DNA of 64,000 nt from Acuticoccus sediminis. GTDB lineage: Bacteria; Pseudomonadota; Alphaproteobacteria; Rhizobiales; Amorphaceae. The stretch spans positions 558,001 to 622,000 of the forward strand of contig NZ_QHHQ01000001.1 in assembly GCF_003258595.1 (NCBI RefSeq), read 5' to 3'. A program made the translations under genes and the position numbers. How positions within the stretch are numbered: position 1 is the first letter of the stretch; every line of letters begins with the position of its first letter. Below are positions 17,007-26,522 of this stretch, in pieces. A model generated the notes under the pieces. That model searched no databases, had not been told where the DNA came from, and worked only from the letters and a program-made list of their open reading frames with translations.

Positions 17007-18254
17007 TCACTCCGCCGGAGTGGGCTGGCCGGTCAGATGGCCGCGCCACACCACGGCGATGGCGCAGAGCGCCGTGACACCGACGATCGACGCGAATACG
17101 AACGGCCCGGAATCGGCCTCCGTCCCGAACAGCCCGCCCGCGAGCGAGGCTACCGCGGAGGCCAGCGTGAACAACGCGATCGAAACCCCCATCACCCAAC
17201 CCTGGTCCTCCGCGCTCGCCGACTGCGAGTAGAGCCCGAAGAAAATCGGCAGCAGCACCGCGTGCAGGGCGCCCATCAGCGCGATCACGATGAACGCGAC
17301 TGCCACGTTGTCGACCGTCGCGAATACGCCAACGATCGCCACTTCCAGGACAATGCCACGCACGATCAGCCCCGACGGGCTGGCGAGGCGATTGAAGAAT
17401 GGCAGCAGGAAGAGGCTCGTCAGGGCGAGCGTCGCTCCCATCACAAGCATTCCCACGCTCTGGCCCTCGGTTGAATAGCCGAACCGCTCCTCCAGAGACG
17501 TGTCGAAGAAGATGTAGAACGTCACGAAGCTCAGCATGTAGAGCGTGTAGACGATCGAGATGCGCATCGTCATGGGATGGCGCGTAATGGCCCAGAGAAG
17601 CGACAGGATGGCCTGCGGCCGGATGTCGAGGGGCACACGGGTGTTTGACGTCTCGTGGAAGACCAGGGCCACGAAAACCAGCGTGGCGAGGACGACCGCT
17701 GCCCCGGCGACGAATGGCGGCACCATGGACAGCTGCACGGTTGCCGCGAATGGACCCCCGGAGAACAGGCCACCCAGTATGGGTCCGCTGACAAGCCCCA
17801 GACTCGCGCCAAGGACAGCCAGTCCGAGATTGCGTTGCTTCTCGTCATCGTCCTGCGCGAGATCGATGAGGGCGGCCTGTGCGATGGGTTGGTTGCCGGC
17901 GGTGAACCCGGTGATCACACGGCTCACGACGAGCAGCCAGAAGCTCGACAGGATGATCGCGAGGATCGTCAGCGCATATCCCGCCAGCGCGCCGGTGAGG
18001 CAGAGGAGGATACCGCGACGGCGGCCGACGCTGTCGGAGATGCGGGCGATATAGATCGACCCGAAAAACCAGGCAATGAAGAAGACGGCGATGACGAGCC
18101 CGTAGAGCAGTTGCCGGGTCGAGGCGCTGGTACCGCTCGCCACCATGGATGATGTCTCGCTCAGCATCAGCGCGCTGAAGATCGGGAAGGCAAGTCCCTG
18201 ACCCATGACGTCGATCAGGATGACGAGCACAAGGGCGATCTTGGTGGCGAGCAT
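17007..18254 (-). CDS. MFS transporter, 12-helix drug/metabolite efflux type
   Basis: 415 residues with about twelve hydrophobic segments. The cytoplasmic loop between helices 2 and 3 has the major facilitator signature as ARISDSVGRRRGILL, and RVITGFTAGNQPIAQAALIDL marks helices 4 and 5, a pattern of the TetA/MdtG-like exporter group. The start ATG at 18254 precedes the first hydrophobic segment (LATKIALVLVILIDVMG). The substrate cannot be told. It is read toward rho and stands alone. Confidence 0.85.
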   Translation of the reverse strand: MLATKIALVLVILIDVMGQGLAFPIFSALMLSETSSMVASGTSASTRQLLYGLVIAVFFIAWFFGSIYIARISDSVGRRRGILLCLTGALAGYALTILAIILSSFWLLVVSRVITGFTAGNQPIAQAALIDLAQDDDEKQRNLGLAVLGASLGLVSGPILGGLFSGGPFAATVQLSMVPPFVAGAAVVLATLVFVALVFHETSNTRVPLDIRPQAILSLLWAITRHPMTMRISIVYTLYMLSFVTFYIFFDTSLEERFGYSTEGQSVGMLVMGATLALTSLFLLPFFNRLASPSGLIVRGIVLEVAIVGVFATVDNVAVAFIVIALMGALHAVLLPIFFGLYSQSASAEDQGWVMGVSIALFTLASAVASLAGGLFGTEADSGPFVFASIVGVTALCAIAVVWRGHLTGQPTPAE

Positions 18255-18426
18255 CACGGCCTCCGCGTGGCAAGCGGGCAGCATCGGCGCAATAATCGCA
18301 TCGGATCGGGGTAATTCTGGGACCACCGGCAACGCGTGCCGCAACGCACGCCGCCACACGGCTGGTCAATGAGTTACCCGGCAAGCTCGCGGCCGTGTGG
18401 CGTATGCTCGGATGCGTTGAACTGGG

Positions 18427-20385
18427 TTAGCCCGTCTTTAACCATATTTCATCCCGCAGCGCGGCAGCGTCTCTCAGGGCCAGCCCGCAGGTCATGTGAC
18501 GGCAAACGACTGCGGCGCCGACGGGCGGTGAGGAGGTGCGGAGCGGGTGTCCCTCGGGAGGGGTGTCGACCAGCACCGCAGCCGGATGGGCGGCGACGAC
18601 GGCACGTAGGGCCGGAGCGTCGTTGATGGTCACCGTCGGTGCGGAGAGCTGGTCGAGGCCGTTCACCATGCTCGCGCAGCCGAACACGTTGGCGGCGATG
18701 GCGCGGGCATGGACCCTGAGGGCCGACCGGGCGCGGACCTCGTAGCTGTCGTCCCCGGTGAGGGCCCAGAGCGTCGCAAGGTTCTGGACCATGAGGCCGT
18801 TTGCGTTGGGGACGGCTTCGTCGAGCGGACTGTCGGGGCGCATGATCAGCGCGTCGGCATCGTCGGCGGTCCAGTAGTAGCCGCCGTCGGGCGCGGCGTA
18901 GTGCAGCTCGAGCGTCTCGCACCAGGCCCTGGCGTCGTCGAGGCAGCGCCCCGGGCGTCCTGCGGCGACGAGGGCGAGGGCGGCGTGGATCATCGCCGCA
19001 TAGTCGAGCGCGAACCCCTGTTCGAGGCGCACCTTGCCGCGCACCGCGTGGATGAGCCGTCCGCCGTGGCCAAAGGTGGACCGCGCTGCAGCGTACGTGG
19101 TCTCGGCGAGATCGACCCAGTCCGTCCGGCCGAGCGCGGCGCCGGCGCGGGCGAGGCCGGCGATCATGAGGCCGTTCCAGTCGGCGAGGGCCTTGTCGTC
19201 CCGGGCGGGCCGGGGTCGACGTTCGCGCGCCTCGAGGAGCCGTTCGCGGCAGGCGGCGAGGAAGGCCTCTGTCCCGGCGTCGGCGAGGTCGGCCTCGGCG
19301 AATCGGTGGAGGACGTTGGTGCCTTCCCAGTTGCCCTCGGCGGTGGCGCCGTAGTGCCGGGCGAAGCGCGCCGCATCGGTGCCCAGGACGTCCGTGAGGG
19401 CCGCCATGGACCAGACGTAGAACCGGCCTTCCTCGCCCTCGGAGTCGGCGTCGAGGCTCGCGGCGAAGAGCCCGCCCACGTCCATCTCGCGGATCAGCCA
19501 GTTGACCGTCTCCTCGCAACGCACGGCGAGGAGGCTCGAGCCCGTCGCCGCTCCGACTTCGCCCATCAGCGCGAGGATCTGGGCGTTGTCGTAGAGCATC
19601 TTCTCGAAGTGCGGCACGTGCCAGCGGGAGTCGACGGAATAGCGCGCCAGACCGCCGCCGACGTGGTCGTAGATGCCGCCCATGGCGATGCGGTTGAGGG
19701 CCGTGGTCACGGCCTTGAGGTACGCCTCGTCGCCGGTACGGGCGTAGGCGCGCCACAGGACGCCGAACAGGGAGGCGTTGGGGAACTTCGGAGCGCCGCG
19801 GGTTCCACCGTTCTCCGGGTCCATCAGCGACAGGAGCTGGCGGGCGGCCTTGTCGGGCGTGTCCGCCGGAAGCTCGCCGGGCTCGGCGGTCGCGCCGATG
19901 CGCTGGCGCAGGGCCGCGACGTTGCCTTCGACGACCTCGGCCCTGTCGCGATAGGCGTCGGCGACGGCGTTGAGGACGTCGACGAACCGGGCCCGTCCGA
20001 AGCGGGCGTCCTTCGGGAAATAGGTCCCGCCGAAGAACGGTTCGCCCCCGGAGGTGAGGAACATGGTGAGGGGCCAGCCGCCTTGCTCGCCCGTGGCGTG
20101 GAGGGCGGCCATGTAGATCTGGTCGATGTCCGGGCGCTCCTCGCGATCGACCTTGATATTGATGTAGCGGGCGTTCATGACGGCGGCGGTGTCGTCATCC
20201 TCGAAGCTTTCGTGGGCCATGACGTGGCACCAGTGGCATGCGGCGTATCCGACGGACAGGAGGATGGGCTTGCCGGTCCGTTCCGCTTCGGCGAGCGCAT
20301 CGGCGGACCAGGGCCACCAGTCGACGGGATTGTCCGCATGCTGCAGCAGGTAGGGGCTGGCTTCTTGCGCCAGTCGATTGGCCAT
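18427..20385 (-). CDS. DUF255 / YyaL thioredoxin-domain protein (SPATA20 family)
   Basis: 652 residues. The N-terminal thioredoxin-like domain starts at once with [22 protein letters not shown] and has the family motif [13 protein letters not shown], whose CHWC pair resembles a redox or metal site. The rest is an (alpha/alpha)6 barrel like those of glycoside epimerases ([28 protein letters not shown]). Biochemical role is not established. The ATG at 20385 faces the mnmE start with 11 bases between, so the two genes' promoters must lie within each other's coding sequence. Confidence 0.88.
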   Translation of the reverse strand: MANRLAQEASPYLLQHADNPVDWWPWSADALAEAERTGKPILLSVGYAACHWCHVMAHESFEDDDTAAVMNARYINIKVDREERPDIDQIYMAALHATGEQGGWPLTMFLTSGGEPFFGGTYFPKDARFGRARFVDVLNAVADAYRDRAEVVEGNVAALRQRIGATAEPGELPADTPDKAARQLLSLMDPENGGTRGAPKFPNASLFGVLWRAYARTGDEAYLKAVTTALNRIAMGGIYDHVGGGLARYSVDSRWHVPHFEKMLYDNAQILALMGEVGAATGSSLLAVRCEETVNWLIREMDVGGLFAASLDADSEGEEGRFYVWSMAALTDVLGTDAARFARHYGATAEGNWEGTNVLHRFAEADLADAGTEAFLAACRERLLEARERRPRPARDDKALADWNGLMIAGLARAGAALGRTDWVDLAETTYAAARSTFGHGGRLIHAVRGKVRLEQGFALDYAAMIHAALALVAAGRPGRCLDDARAWCETLELHYAAPDGGYYWTADDADALIMRPDSPLDEAVPNANGLMVQNLATLWALTGDDSYEVRARSALRVHARAIAANVFGCASMVNGLDQLSAPTVTINDAPALRAVVAAHPAAVLVDTPPEGHPLRTSSPPVGAAVVCRHMTCGLALRDAAALRDEIWLKTG

Positions 20386-20396
20386 CGAGTGTCTCC

Positions 20397-21680
20397 ATGC
20401 AGGTATCGGGAACAATTGTGGCGCTGTCCTCAGGTCGGCCACCTAGCGCGATCGCGATTATTCGCGCCAGTGGGCCAGCGTCGCTGTCCCTTGCGCAAGC
20501 GTTCGGCGTAACGGCGCTCCAGCCACGCCGCGCCAGCCTTCGCGGGCTGGTGTCTCCGGTGGACGGTGCGCTGATCGACCGCGCGCTCTGCCTCTACTTT
20601 CCCGCACCTCTCACGGCGACGGGAGAGGCGGTGGTGGAGTTCCACTGCCACGGCGGCCCTGCGGTCGTGGAGCGTGTCCTGGCGGACGCGGTGACGGTTC
20701 CCGGCGTGCGCATGGCGGAGCCGGGGGAGTTCACCCTGCGCGCGGTCCTCAACGGGCGGATGGGCATCTCCGACGCCGAGGCGCTGGCGGACGTGATCGA
20801 AGCCCGCACCGAGGCGGAGCGGCGGCGCGCGGTGCGGCTCGCGGAGGGGGCGCTGTCGCGTCTCGTCGCGGGTTGGCGGAGCGAGGTCATCGCGCTGCTC
20901 GCCGACGCAGAGGCGCGCCTCGACTTCGCCGACGAGGGGGACGTGCCGGACGACCTCGCCGATCTCGCCCGCCGTTGCGCGGCCCTGGCGGATGCCGTCG
21001 AACAGGTCCTCGCCGGGAGCGTGGAGGCGGACAAGCTGACGGACGGGTACCATGTCGTCCTCGTCGGTCCGCCCAATGCGGGGAAATCGAGCCTCCTGAA
21101 CGCCCTCACGGCGAGCGAGGCGGCGATCGTGACGCCGGAAGCGGGGACGACGCGCGACGTGGTCTCCGTGACGATCGATCTCGGCGGATATCGCGTCACG
21201 CTGTCCGACACGGCGGGACTGCGGGATGGGGCAAGCGGTGTCGAGGCGATCGGCATCGAGCGGACGCGCCGATGGATCGAGGACGCAGATCTGGTGATTG
21301 CGGTCCGCAGTCCGGACACCGAGGCGGCCGACGTCCCGGCGGATCTGGTGATCCACCACAAGGCCGACATCTCGGGCGGGGAGGGGCTGGCGACATCCGT
21401 CCACGACCCGGCGTCCATCGGGCGCCTGCGCGACCGGCTGGCGGAGATCGTGGCGGAGGCGATGCGCCCGTCCGAGGCGGCGCTGGTGACCCGGGCCCGG
21501 CAGCGTTCCGCGCTCGGCGCATTCGCGGCGCGCGTGCGGGATGCTGCGGACGAGGGTGCGTTGGAGCTCCAGGCCGAGGCATTGCGCTTGGCCTGCCACG
21601 AAATGGCGCGTATGACGGGAGAAATCGGGATCGAGGACGTCCTCGACGACGTCTTCGGCCGCTTCTGCATCGGCAAGTAG
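20397..21680 (+). CDS. mnmE: tRNA modification GTPase MnmE
   Basis: 427 residues. With MnmG forms the enzyme that adds the carboxymethylaminomethyl group to U34 of some tRNAs. The formyl-THF binding N-domain is present ([41 protein letters not shown]), then a G domain with [26 protein letters not shown], and the C-terminal FCIGK with the functional Cys. The G4 motif is HHKAD instead of the usual NKxD (LVIHHKADI), a modest departure. Start ATG at 20397; mnmG follows six bases after the stop. Confidence 0.95.
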   Translation: MQVSGTIVALSSGRPPSAIAIIRASGPASLSLAQAFGVTALQPRRASLRGLVSPVDGALIDRALCLYFPAPLTATGEAVVEFHCHGGPAVVERVLADAVTVPGVRMAEPGEFTLRAVLNGRMGISDAEALADVIEARTEAERRRAVRLAEGALSRLVAGWRSEVIALLADAEARLDFADEGDVPDDLADLARRCAALADAVEQVLAGSVEADKLTDGYHVVLVGPPNAGKSSLLNALTASEAAIVTPEAGTTRDVVSVTIDLGGYRVTLSDTAGLRDGASGVEAIGIERTRRWIEDADLVIAVRSPDTEAADVPADLVIHHKADISGGEGLATSVHDPASIGRLRDRLAEIVAEAMRPSEAALVTRARQRSALGAFAARVRDAADEGALELQAEALRLACHEMARMTGEIGIEDVLDDVFGRFCIGK

Positions 21681-21685
21681 GGTCA

Positions 21686-23542
21686 ATGTTTCACGTGAAA
21701 CACGACGTAGTCGTCGTCGGCGCAGGGCACGCCGGCTGCGAAGCCGCCGCCGCGTCGGCGCGTCTGGGTGCCCGCACGGCACTCGTCACGCTGTCCGCCG
21801 AGGCGATCGGGCGGCTGTCCTGCAATCCGGCGATGGGCGGGATCGGCAAGGGTCACCTCGTGCGCGAGGTCGACGCGATGGACGGCATCATCGGCCGCAT
21901 TTCGGACCTCTCCGGCATCCAGTTCCGGCTGCTCAACCGGAGCCGCGGCCCGGCCGTGCGCGGGCCAAGGGCGCAGATCGACCGCGCCGCGTATGCCTCG
22001 GCGATGCAGGCCGAGCTTGCTGGCAGCCCCGGTCTCGACATCGTCGAGGGTGAGGTGGAGGACCTGATCGTCGATGCGGGCCGGGTGCGGGGCGTGGTGC
22101 TGCGCGATGGCCGGCGGATCGACGCGGGAGCCGTCGTCCTTACCACCGGCACCTTCCTGGGCGGCGTGATCCACCTGGGGGACAGGACGTGGCCCGCGGG
22201 GCGCATGGGGGAGGCGGCGGCGACCGCCTTGTCCACACGCCTCGGCGCTCTCGGACTGCCGCTGAAGCGCCTCAAGACCGGAACGCCGCCGCGGCTGGCG
22301 GCAAGGTCCATCGACTGGGCGGCCCTGCCCGGGCAGCCGGGCGACGACGACCCGGTGATGCTGAGCGCGATGAGCGATTCTCCCGCTCTGGAGCAGCGCC
22401 CGTGCCACATCTCCGGCACGAACGCGGCGACGCATGAGATCATCCGCGCAAACCTCGGCCGTTCGGCCCTCTTCGGCGGCGGGATCACCGGCGTCGGACC
22501 GCGTTACTGCCCGTCCATCGAGGACAAGGTGGTCCGGTTCGCGGATCGCGACGGCCATCAGGTGTTCCTGGAGCCGGAGGGGCTGACGAGCGACCTCATC
22601 TATCCCAACGGCATCTCCACCTCGCTCCCCGAGGACGTGCAGGTCGCCTTCGTGCGAACGATGGCGGGCTGCGCCCGCGCCGAAATCGTCCAGCCGGGCT
22701 ATGCCATCGAGTATGACGCCGTCGACGCGCGCGCTCTCTCGCCGAGCCTCGAGCTGCGGGCGCTGCCGGGGCTTTTCCTGGCAGGGCAGATCAACGGGAC
22801 GACAGGGTACGAGGAGGCTGCAGGGCAGGGGCTTCTCGCGGGGCTCAACGCCGCACGCCTCGCGGGCGATGGCGAGCCGGTCACGATGGACCGGTCGACG
22901 TCCTACATCGGCGTGATGGTGGACGACCTCGTCACCAACGGTGCGGACGAGCCCTATCGCATGTTCACCTCGCGGGCCGAGAACCGCCTCGCCCTCCGGG
23001 CCGACAACGCGACCGAGCGCCTTACTCCGTGGGCGGATGCCGTCGGCCTCGTCGGACCGGCCCGCCGGGCGCATCATCGCACCGCGGTGGAGGCGAAGGC
23101 CGGCGCGGATGCCACCCTTCGCGCGCTCGCCGTGTCCCCGACGGAGGCGAGCGAGGCCGGCATCAGCGTCAACCGTGATGGACGACGACGGGACGGCTAC
23201 GCCCTGCTTGCCCATCCGGACGGCGGCTGGCACGTGCTCGACCGCTTACGCCCCGAGCTTCGGGCGCTGCCCCGGGACGTGCGCGACAGCATCGAGGCGG
23301 ACGCTCTCTATCGCACCTACACCGACCGCCAGCGCTCCGTCGCGGAGGAGACGCGGGCGGCCGACTCCCTCCCCATCCCCTCGAGCCTTGCGGAGACCCC
23401 CATCCCCGGCCTTTCCAACGAACTGAGGCAGAAGCTTCAGGCCCGGCGACCCGCCACCATCGGCGAGGCGCGACGCATCTCCGGCATGACCCCGGCCGGC
23501 CTCGCCCTCATCGCCGCACACGCCAGACGCGCCATTGCTTGA
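21686..23542 (+). CDS. mnmG: tRNA uridine-5-carboxymethylaminomethyl modification enzyme MnmG (GidA)
   Basis: 618 residues, full length. FAD-binding partner of MnmE. The Rossmann motif VVVGAGHAGCEAAAAS follows the parS-encoded start MFHVKH; SCNPAMGGIGKGHLVREVDAMDG and CPSIEDKVVRF are family signatures, as is GQINGTTGYEEAAGQGL. C-terminal helical domain ends SGMTPAGLALIAAHARR. The stop codon lies inside the start of rsmG. Confidence 0.97.
   Translation: MFHVKHDVVVVGAGHAGCEAAAASARLGARTALVTLSAEAIGRLSCNPAMGGIGKGHLVREVDAMDGIIGRISDLSGIQFRLLNRSRGPAVRGPRAQIDRAAYASAMQAELAGSPGLDIVEGEVEDLIVDAGRVRGVVLRDGRRIDAGAVVLTTGTFLGGVIHLGDRTWPAGRMGEAAATALSTRLGALGLPLKRLKTGTPPRLAARSIDWAALPGQPGDDDPVMLSAMSDSPALEQRPCHISGTNAATHEIIRANLGRSALFGGGITGVGPRYCPSIEDKVVRFADRDGHQVFLEPEGLTSDLIYPNGISTSLPEDVQVAFVRTMAGCARAEIVQPGYAIEYDAVDARALSPSLELRALPGLFLAGQINGTTGYEEAAGQGLLAGLNAARLAGDGEPVTMDRSTSYIGVMVDDLVTNGADEPYRMFTSRAENRLALRADNATERLTPWADAVGLVGPARRAHHRTAVEAKAGADATLRALAVSPTEASEAGISVNRDGRRRDGYALLAHPDGGWHVLDRLRPELRALPRDVRDSIEADALYRTYTDRQRSVAEETRAADSLPIPSSLAETPIPGLSNELRQKLQARRPATIGEARRISGMTPAGLALIAAHARRAIA
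21687..21702. promoter_or_regulatory. parS centromere site (ParB-binding)
   Basis: TGTTTCACGTGAAACA is a perfect 16-base match to the bacterial parS consensus. It overlaps the mnmG start codon so that the protein begins MFHVKH, a coding solution seen in several bacteria. parA and parB are 2.5 kb downstream and the putative origin about 8 kb upstream. No other copy was noticed in the window. Confidence 0.93.
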
Positions 23543-24158
23543 CGAAGCTGAGGAAAACGCACGCGAGACCGTCCGTTCCCGCGTGACGCCGAGCGTCTTT
23601 GACGCGATTGAAAGGTTTGTGGGGGCTTGCTCGCGTTGGGGGCGCGTCTCGAACCTCGTCAGTGCGGCGGACCGAGCCCGGCTGTGGGAGCGCCATGTTC
23701 TGGACAGCCTGCAACTCGTCCCGCTCGCCGAGGGCGCCGGCCCGGTGTGGGTGGACCTTGGATCGGGGGGTGGCTTCCCCGGCATCGTCGTCGCCATCGC
23801 GCGCGAAGGAACGGACATGACCTTGATCGAGGCCAACAGGAAGAAGTCCGCATTCCTGCTTCAGGCCGCCGCCGAGGCGGGGGTGAAGGTGCGCGTGCGG
23901 CCGCAGCGGATCGAGGCCGTCGAGCCCTTCGTCGCCGACGTGGTCTCCGCCCGCGCCCTGGCCTCGCTCGACACGCTGATCCGGCTCGCCGCGCCCTTCT
24001 TCGGACCGGACACGATCGGCCTCTTCCCGAAGGGCAAGGACGCGCCGCTGGAGACCGACACGGCGCACCTGCGACACGATTTCACCGCGAGTCTGATCCC
24101 GAGTCTCACGGAAGATTCATCGATTGTTAGGGTTACCGGTCTGAGGACAGTGTCATGA
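23535..24158 (+). CDS. rsmG: 16S rRNA (guanine-527-N7) methyltransferase RsmG
   Basis: 207 residues from a TTG start that overlaps the mnmG end by eight bases. Methylates G527 of 16S rRNA with S-adenosylmethionine. The SAM motif is VDLGSGGGFPGIVVA, followed by LIEANRKKSAFL and VVSARALASLDTLI. There is no alternative ATG before the fold, so the TTG is required. The stop overlaps the parA start (ATGA), placing rRNA modification and partition genes in one transcript, as is common near origins. Confidence 0.95.
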   Translation: MLDEAEENARETVRSRVTPSVFDAIERFVGACSRWGRVSNLVSAADRARLWERHVLDSLQLVPLAEGAGPVWVDLGSGGGFPGIVVAIAREGTDMTLIEANRKKSAFLLQAAAEAGVKVRVRPQRIEAVEPFVADVVSARALASLDTLIRLAAPFFGPDTIGLFPKGKDAPLETDTAHLRHDFTASLIPSLTEDSSIVRVTGLRTVS

Positions 24159-24961
24159 CGCTCCCTGTACGTCCGCGGGTCATCGCGGTTGCCAATCAGA
24201 AGGGCGGTGTCGGCAAGACGACGACCGCCATCAATCTCGCCACCGCGCTGGCCGCCACCGGCCAGACGACCCTGCTCGTCGACCTCGACCCTCAGGGAAA
24301 CGCCTCGACCGGCCTCGGCGTCGACCCGGACGCCCGCCGGGTGACGACGTACGACGTGCTCACGCGGGTGAACACGCTGCAGGAGGCCATGCACGAGACG
24401 GGCATCCCCGGCCTGTCGCTCGCGCCGGCGACGATGGACCTCCTCTCCATCGACATCGAGCTTTCGGCCCAGTCCGACCGCGCGCGGCGGCTGGCCGACG
24501 CCATCCTCGCGATGTCGCAGACGGACGCCTGTCCGAGCTACGTGGTCATCGACTGCCCGCCATCGCTGACGATGCTGACGGTCAACGCGCTGACGGCGGC
24601 GCACGCGGTCCTGGCGCCGCTGCAGTGCGAGTTCTTCGCCATGGAGGGCCTGTCGCAGCTGCTGCGGACGATTTCCGAGGTGCGCGACAGCGTGAACCCC
24701 GAGCTCGCCATCCACGGCATCGTCCTGACGATGGTGGACGGGCGCAACAACCTCTCGAATCAGGTGGAGGCGGACGTGCGCTCGACCATGGGCGATCTCG
24801 TCTACGCGACGACGATCCCGCGCAATGTCCGCCTGTCCGAGGCGCCGTCGTACGGCAAGCCGGCTCTTTTGTATGACATTAAGTGCGCGGGCAGTCAGGC
24901 GTACCTGCGCCTGGTGTCGGAGCTGATGGATCGTGAACAACGGATGATGGGAGCGGCCTGA
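24155..24961 (+). CDS. parA: Chromosome partitioning ATPase ParA
   Basis: 268 residues. Deviant Walker-A ATPase that binds DNA and, with ParB, moves the origin region toward the poles. The motif ANQKGGVGKTTTAINLA has both signature lysines, and LLVDLDPQGNASTG and VVIDCPPSL are the Walker A' and B. Chromosomal (Soj) length. It overlaps rsmG by four bases and parB by one base. Confidence 0.97.
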   Translation: MTLPVRPRVIAVANQKGGVGKTTTAINLATALAATGQTTLLVDLDPQGNASTGLGVDPDARRVTTYDVLTRVNTLQEAMHETGIPGLSLAPATMDLLSIDIELSAQSDRARRLADAILAMSQTDACPSYVVIDCPPSLTMLTVNALTAAHAVLAPLQCEFFAMEGLSQLLRTISEVRDSVNPELAIHGIVLTMVDGRNNLSNQVEADVRSTMGDLVYATTIPRNVRLSEAPSYGKPALLYDIKCAGSQAYLRLVSELMDREQRMMGAA

Positions 24962-25836
24962 TGGAGCAGGACACCAAGAAGCGCCTCGGCCGCGGCCTGT
25001 CCGCGCTGCTGGGCGACACCGGGCTGCCACCGGCGGCTGGGAACGGCGGCGTCGAGCGCACGCCGACCCGCGTTCCGATCGACCGCCTGGTCCGCAGTGA
25101 CAAGAACCCTCGTTTTACCTTCAGCGACGAGTCGCTGGAGGAGCTCGCTGACTCGATCAAGTCGCGGGGCATCATGCAGCCGCTGCTGGTCCGCCCGACC
25201 GAGGACGGACGCTACATGATCATCGCCGGCGAGCGGCGCTGGCGTGCGGCGCAGAAGGCGGGCCTGCACGAGGTGCCGGTCGTCGTGCGCGAGGCGACCG
25301 AGGGCGAGGCGCTCGAGCTCGCCATCATCGAGAACGTGCAGCGCACCGACCTCAACCCGATCGAAGAGGGGATGGGCTACCAGAAGCTCATCGAGGAGTT
25401 CCAGCACCGGCAGGAAGACCTCGCGAAGATCATCGGCAAGAGCCGCAGCCACGTCGCCAACACGCTGCGTCTTCTGAACCTGCCGGCGTCGATCCGGGCG
25501 AGCGTTGCCGAGGGGGCGCTGACGGCGGGCCATGCCCGCGCGCTGATCGGCACGGCGAACCCGGACGCGGTGGCCGACGAGGTGATCCGTCTCGGCCTCT
25601 CCGTGCGGGCGACCGAGGCGCTGGTGGCAAAGCTCGCCCGAGAGGCCGACGCACCGAGGCCGGAGCGACGGGAGCAGGAGAACGCGGACACGCGCGCGCT
25701 GGTGAACCGCCTTTCCTCCCGCCTCGGCCTCGCCGTCAATCTGAAGCACAAGGACAACGAGAGCGGCGTGCTGACGATCAAGTACACGTCGCTCGACCAG
25801 CTCGACGCCGTCTGCCGGATGCTCGGCGAAAGCTGA
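24961..25836 (+). CDS. parB: Chromosome partitioning protein ParB
   Basis: 291 residues. CTP-hydrolysing DNA clamp that loads at parS. The N-terminal CTPase domain has IIAGERRWRAAQKAGL (the GERR box) and ENVQRTDLNPIEEG, the central helix-turn-helix is KIIGKSRSHVANTLRLLNLP, and a C-terminal dimer domain follows (LTIKYTSLDQLDAVC). A short N-terminal segment KKRLGRGLSALLG is the ParA-stimulating peptide with its Arg. Starts on the parA stop (TGATG). Confidence 0.97.
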   Translation: MEQDTKKRLGRGLSALLGDTGLPPAAGNGGVERTPTRVPIDRLVRSDKNPRFTFSDESLEELADSIKSRGIMQPLLVRPTEDGRYMIIAGERRWRAAQKAGLHEVPVVVREATEGEALELAIIENVQRTDLNPIEEGMGYQKLIEEFQHRQEDLAKIIGKSRSHVANTLRLLNLPASIRASVAEGALTAGHARALIGTANPDAVADEVIRLGLSVRATEALVAKLAREADAPRPERREQENADTRALVNRLSSRLGLAVNLKHKDNESGVLTIKYTSLDQLDAVCRMLGES

Positions 25837-25860
25837 GCCGTCTCGGTGCGCGGCGCGCCT

Positions 25861-26499
25861 CTAGCCCTTGAAGGCCGGGGCTGCGTAGAGCGCCAGCATC
25901 ATCATGGCGATCGCGAGGGTCCATGCGCCGAGGACGCGCCGCGCGATCGCCCCGATCATCGCTCCCAGCAATCGCTGCACGAGGGCGAGGAGGGCCGCCA
26001 GCAGGCCCATCCCGAGGAGCGCTCCGCCGAGGGTCCCGGCGATCGAGGCGATGACGGCGCCCGTTGAGCCGTGCTCGGGCGCCGTCGCGATGCCCATGGC
26101 CCAGCCGAGCACAAGCGCCAGACCCTCCGCCAGCGGCCGCGGCATGCGCGCCGTCGCGACGAGCACCGCGCCGACGGCCCCGGCGGTGCCGAGGAGCGCC
26201 GGCATCATCCACAGCATGTACTGGAGCGGCGGTGTCGCGAGGCCCGCCACGAAGCCGGCGACGAGGCAGACGGCGGCGGTCGTCGCGACGCGTCGCTCCA
26301 TGGCGCTGGCGGCGATCGCCCCGGCGGCCAGTGCGAACGTCAGGTTCGAATAGAGGACGAGCTGGGTCGCTCCGGCGGTGACGCCCGCGAGGCCCTCTGG
26401 CGGCACGTGGGCGCTCGCACAGGCGGGGAGGAGTGCCGCCGGGGTCAGGATTGCGGTGCAGAGGCGACGCCGCCACAGGGGCCTGTCAGGGCCACGCAC
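25861..26499 (-). CDS. HupE/UreJ-like membrane protein
   Basis: 212 residues from a GTG at 26499 that gives a signal peptide (WRRRLCTAILTP then ALLPACASA-H). About six hydrophobic segments follow. The order AH after the signal peptide, Gly/Ala-rich helices, LGWAMGIATAPE and the C-terminal RRVLGAWTLAIAMM resemble the HupE/UreJ family, whose members move nickel or cobalt or assist hydrogenase and urease. The usual metal-binding HPxxGxDH block is not seen. The neighbours are parB and pyrB, not hydrogenase or urease genes, so metal transport is uncertain. Confidence 0.55.
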   Translation of the reverse strand: MRGPDRPLWRRRLCTAILTPAALLPACASAHVPPEGLAGVTAGATQLVLYSNLTFALAAGAIAASAMERRVATTAAVCLVAGFVAGLATPPLQYMLWMMPALLGTAGAVGAVLVATARMPRPLAEGLALVLGWAMGIATAPEHGSTGAVIASIAGTLGGALLGMGLLAALLALVQRLLGAMIGAIARRVLGAWTLAIAMMMLALYAAPAFKG

Positions 26500-26522
26500 G
26501 GGGTGCCGTCCGCCGGGCGTGC

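Noticed and set aside
20873-21685. Extension of mnmG upstream to 20873 as one protein of 889 residues
   Set aside because: The extension is an out-of-frame reading of mnmE; the conserved start MFHVKH with parS marks the real one.
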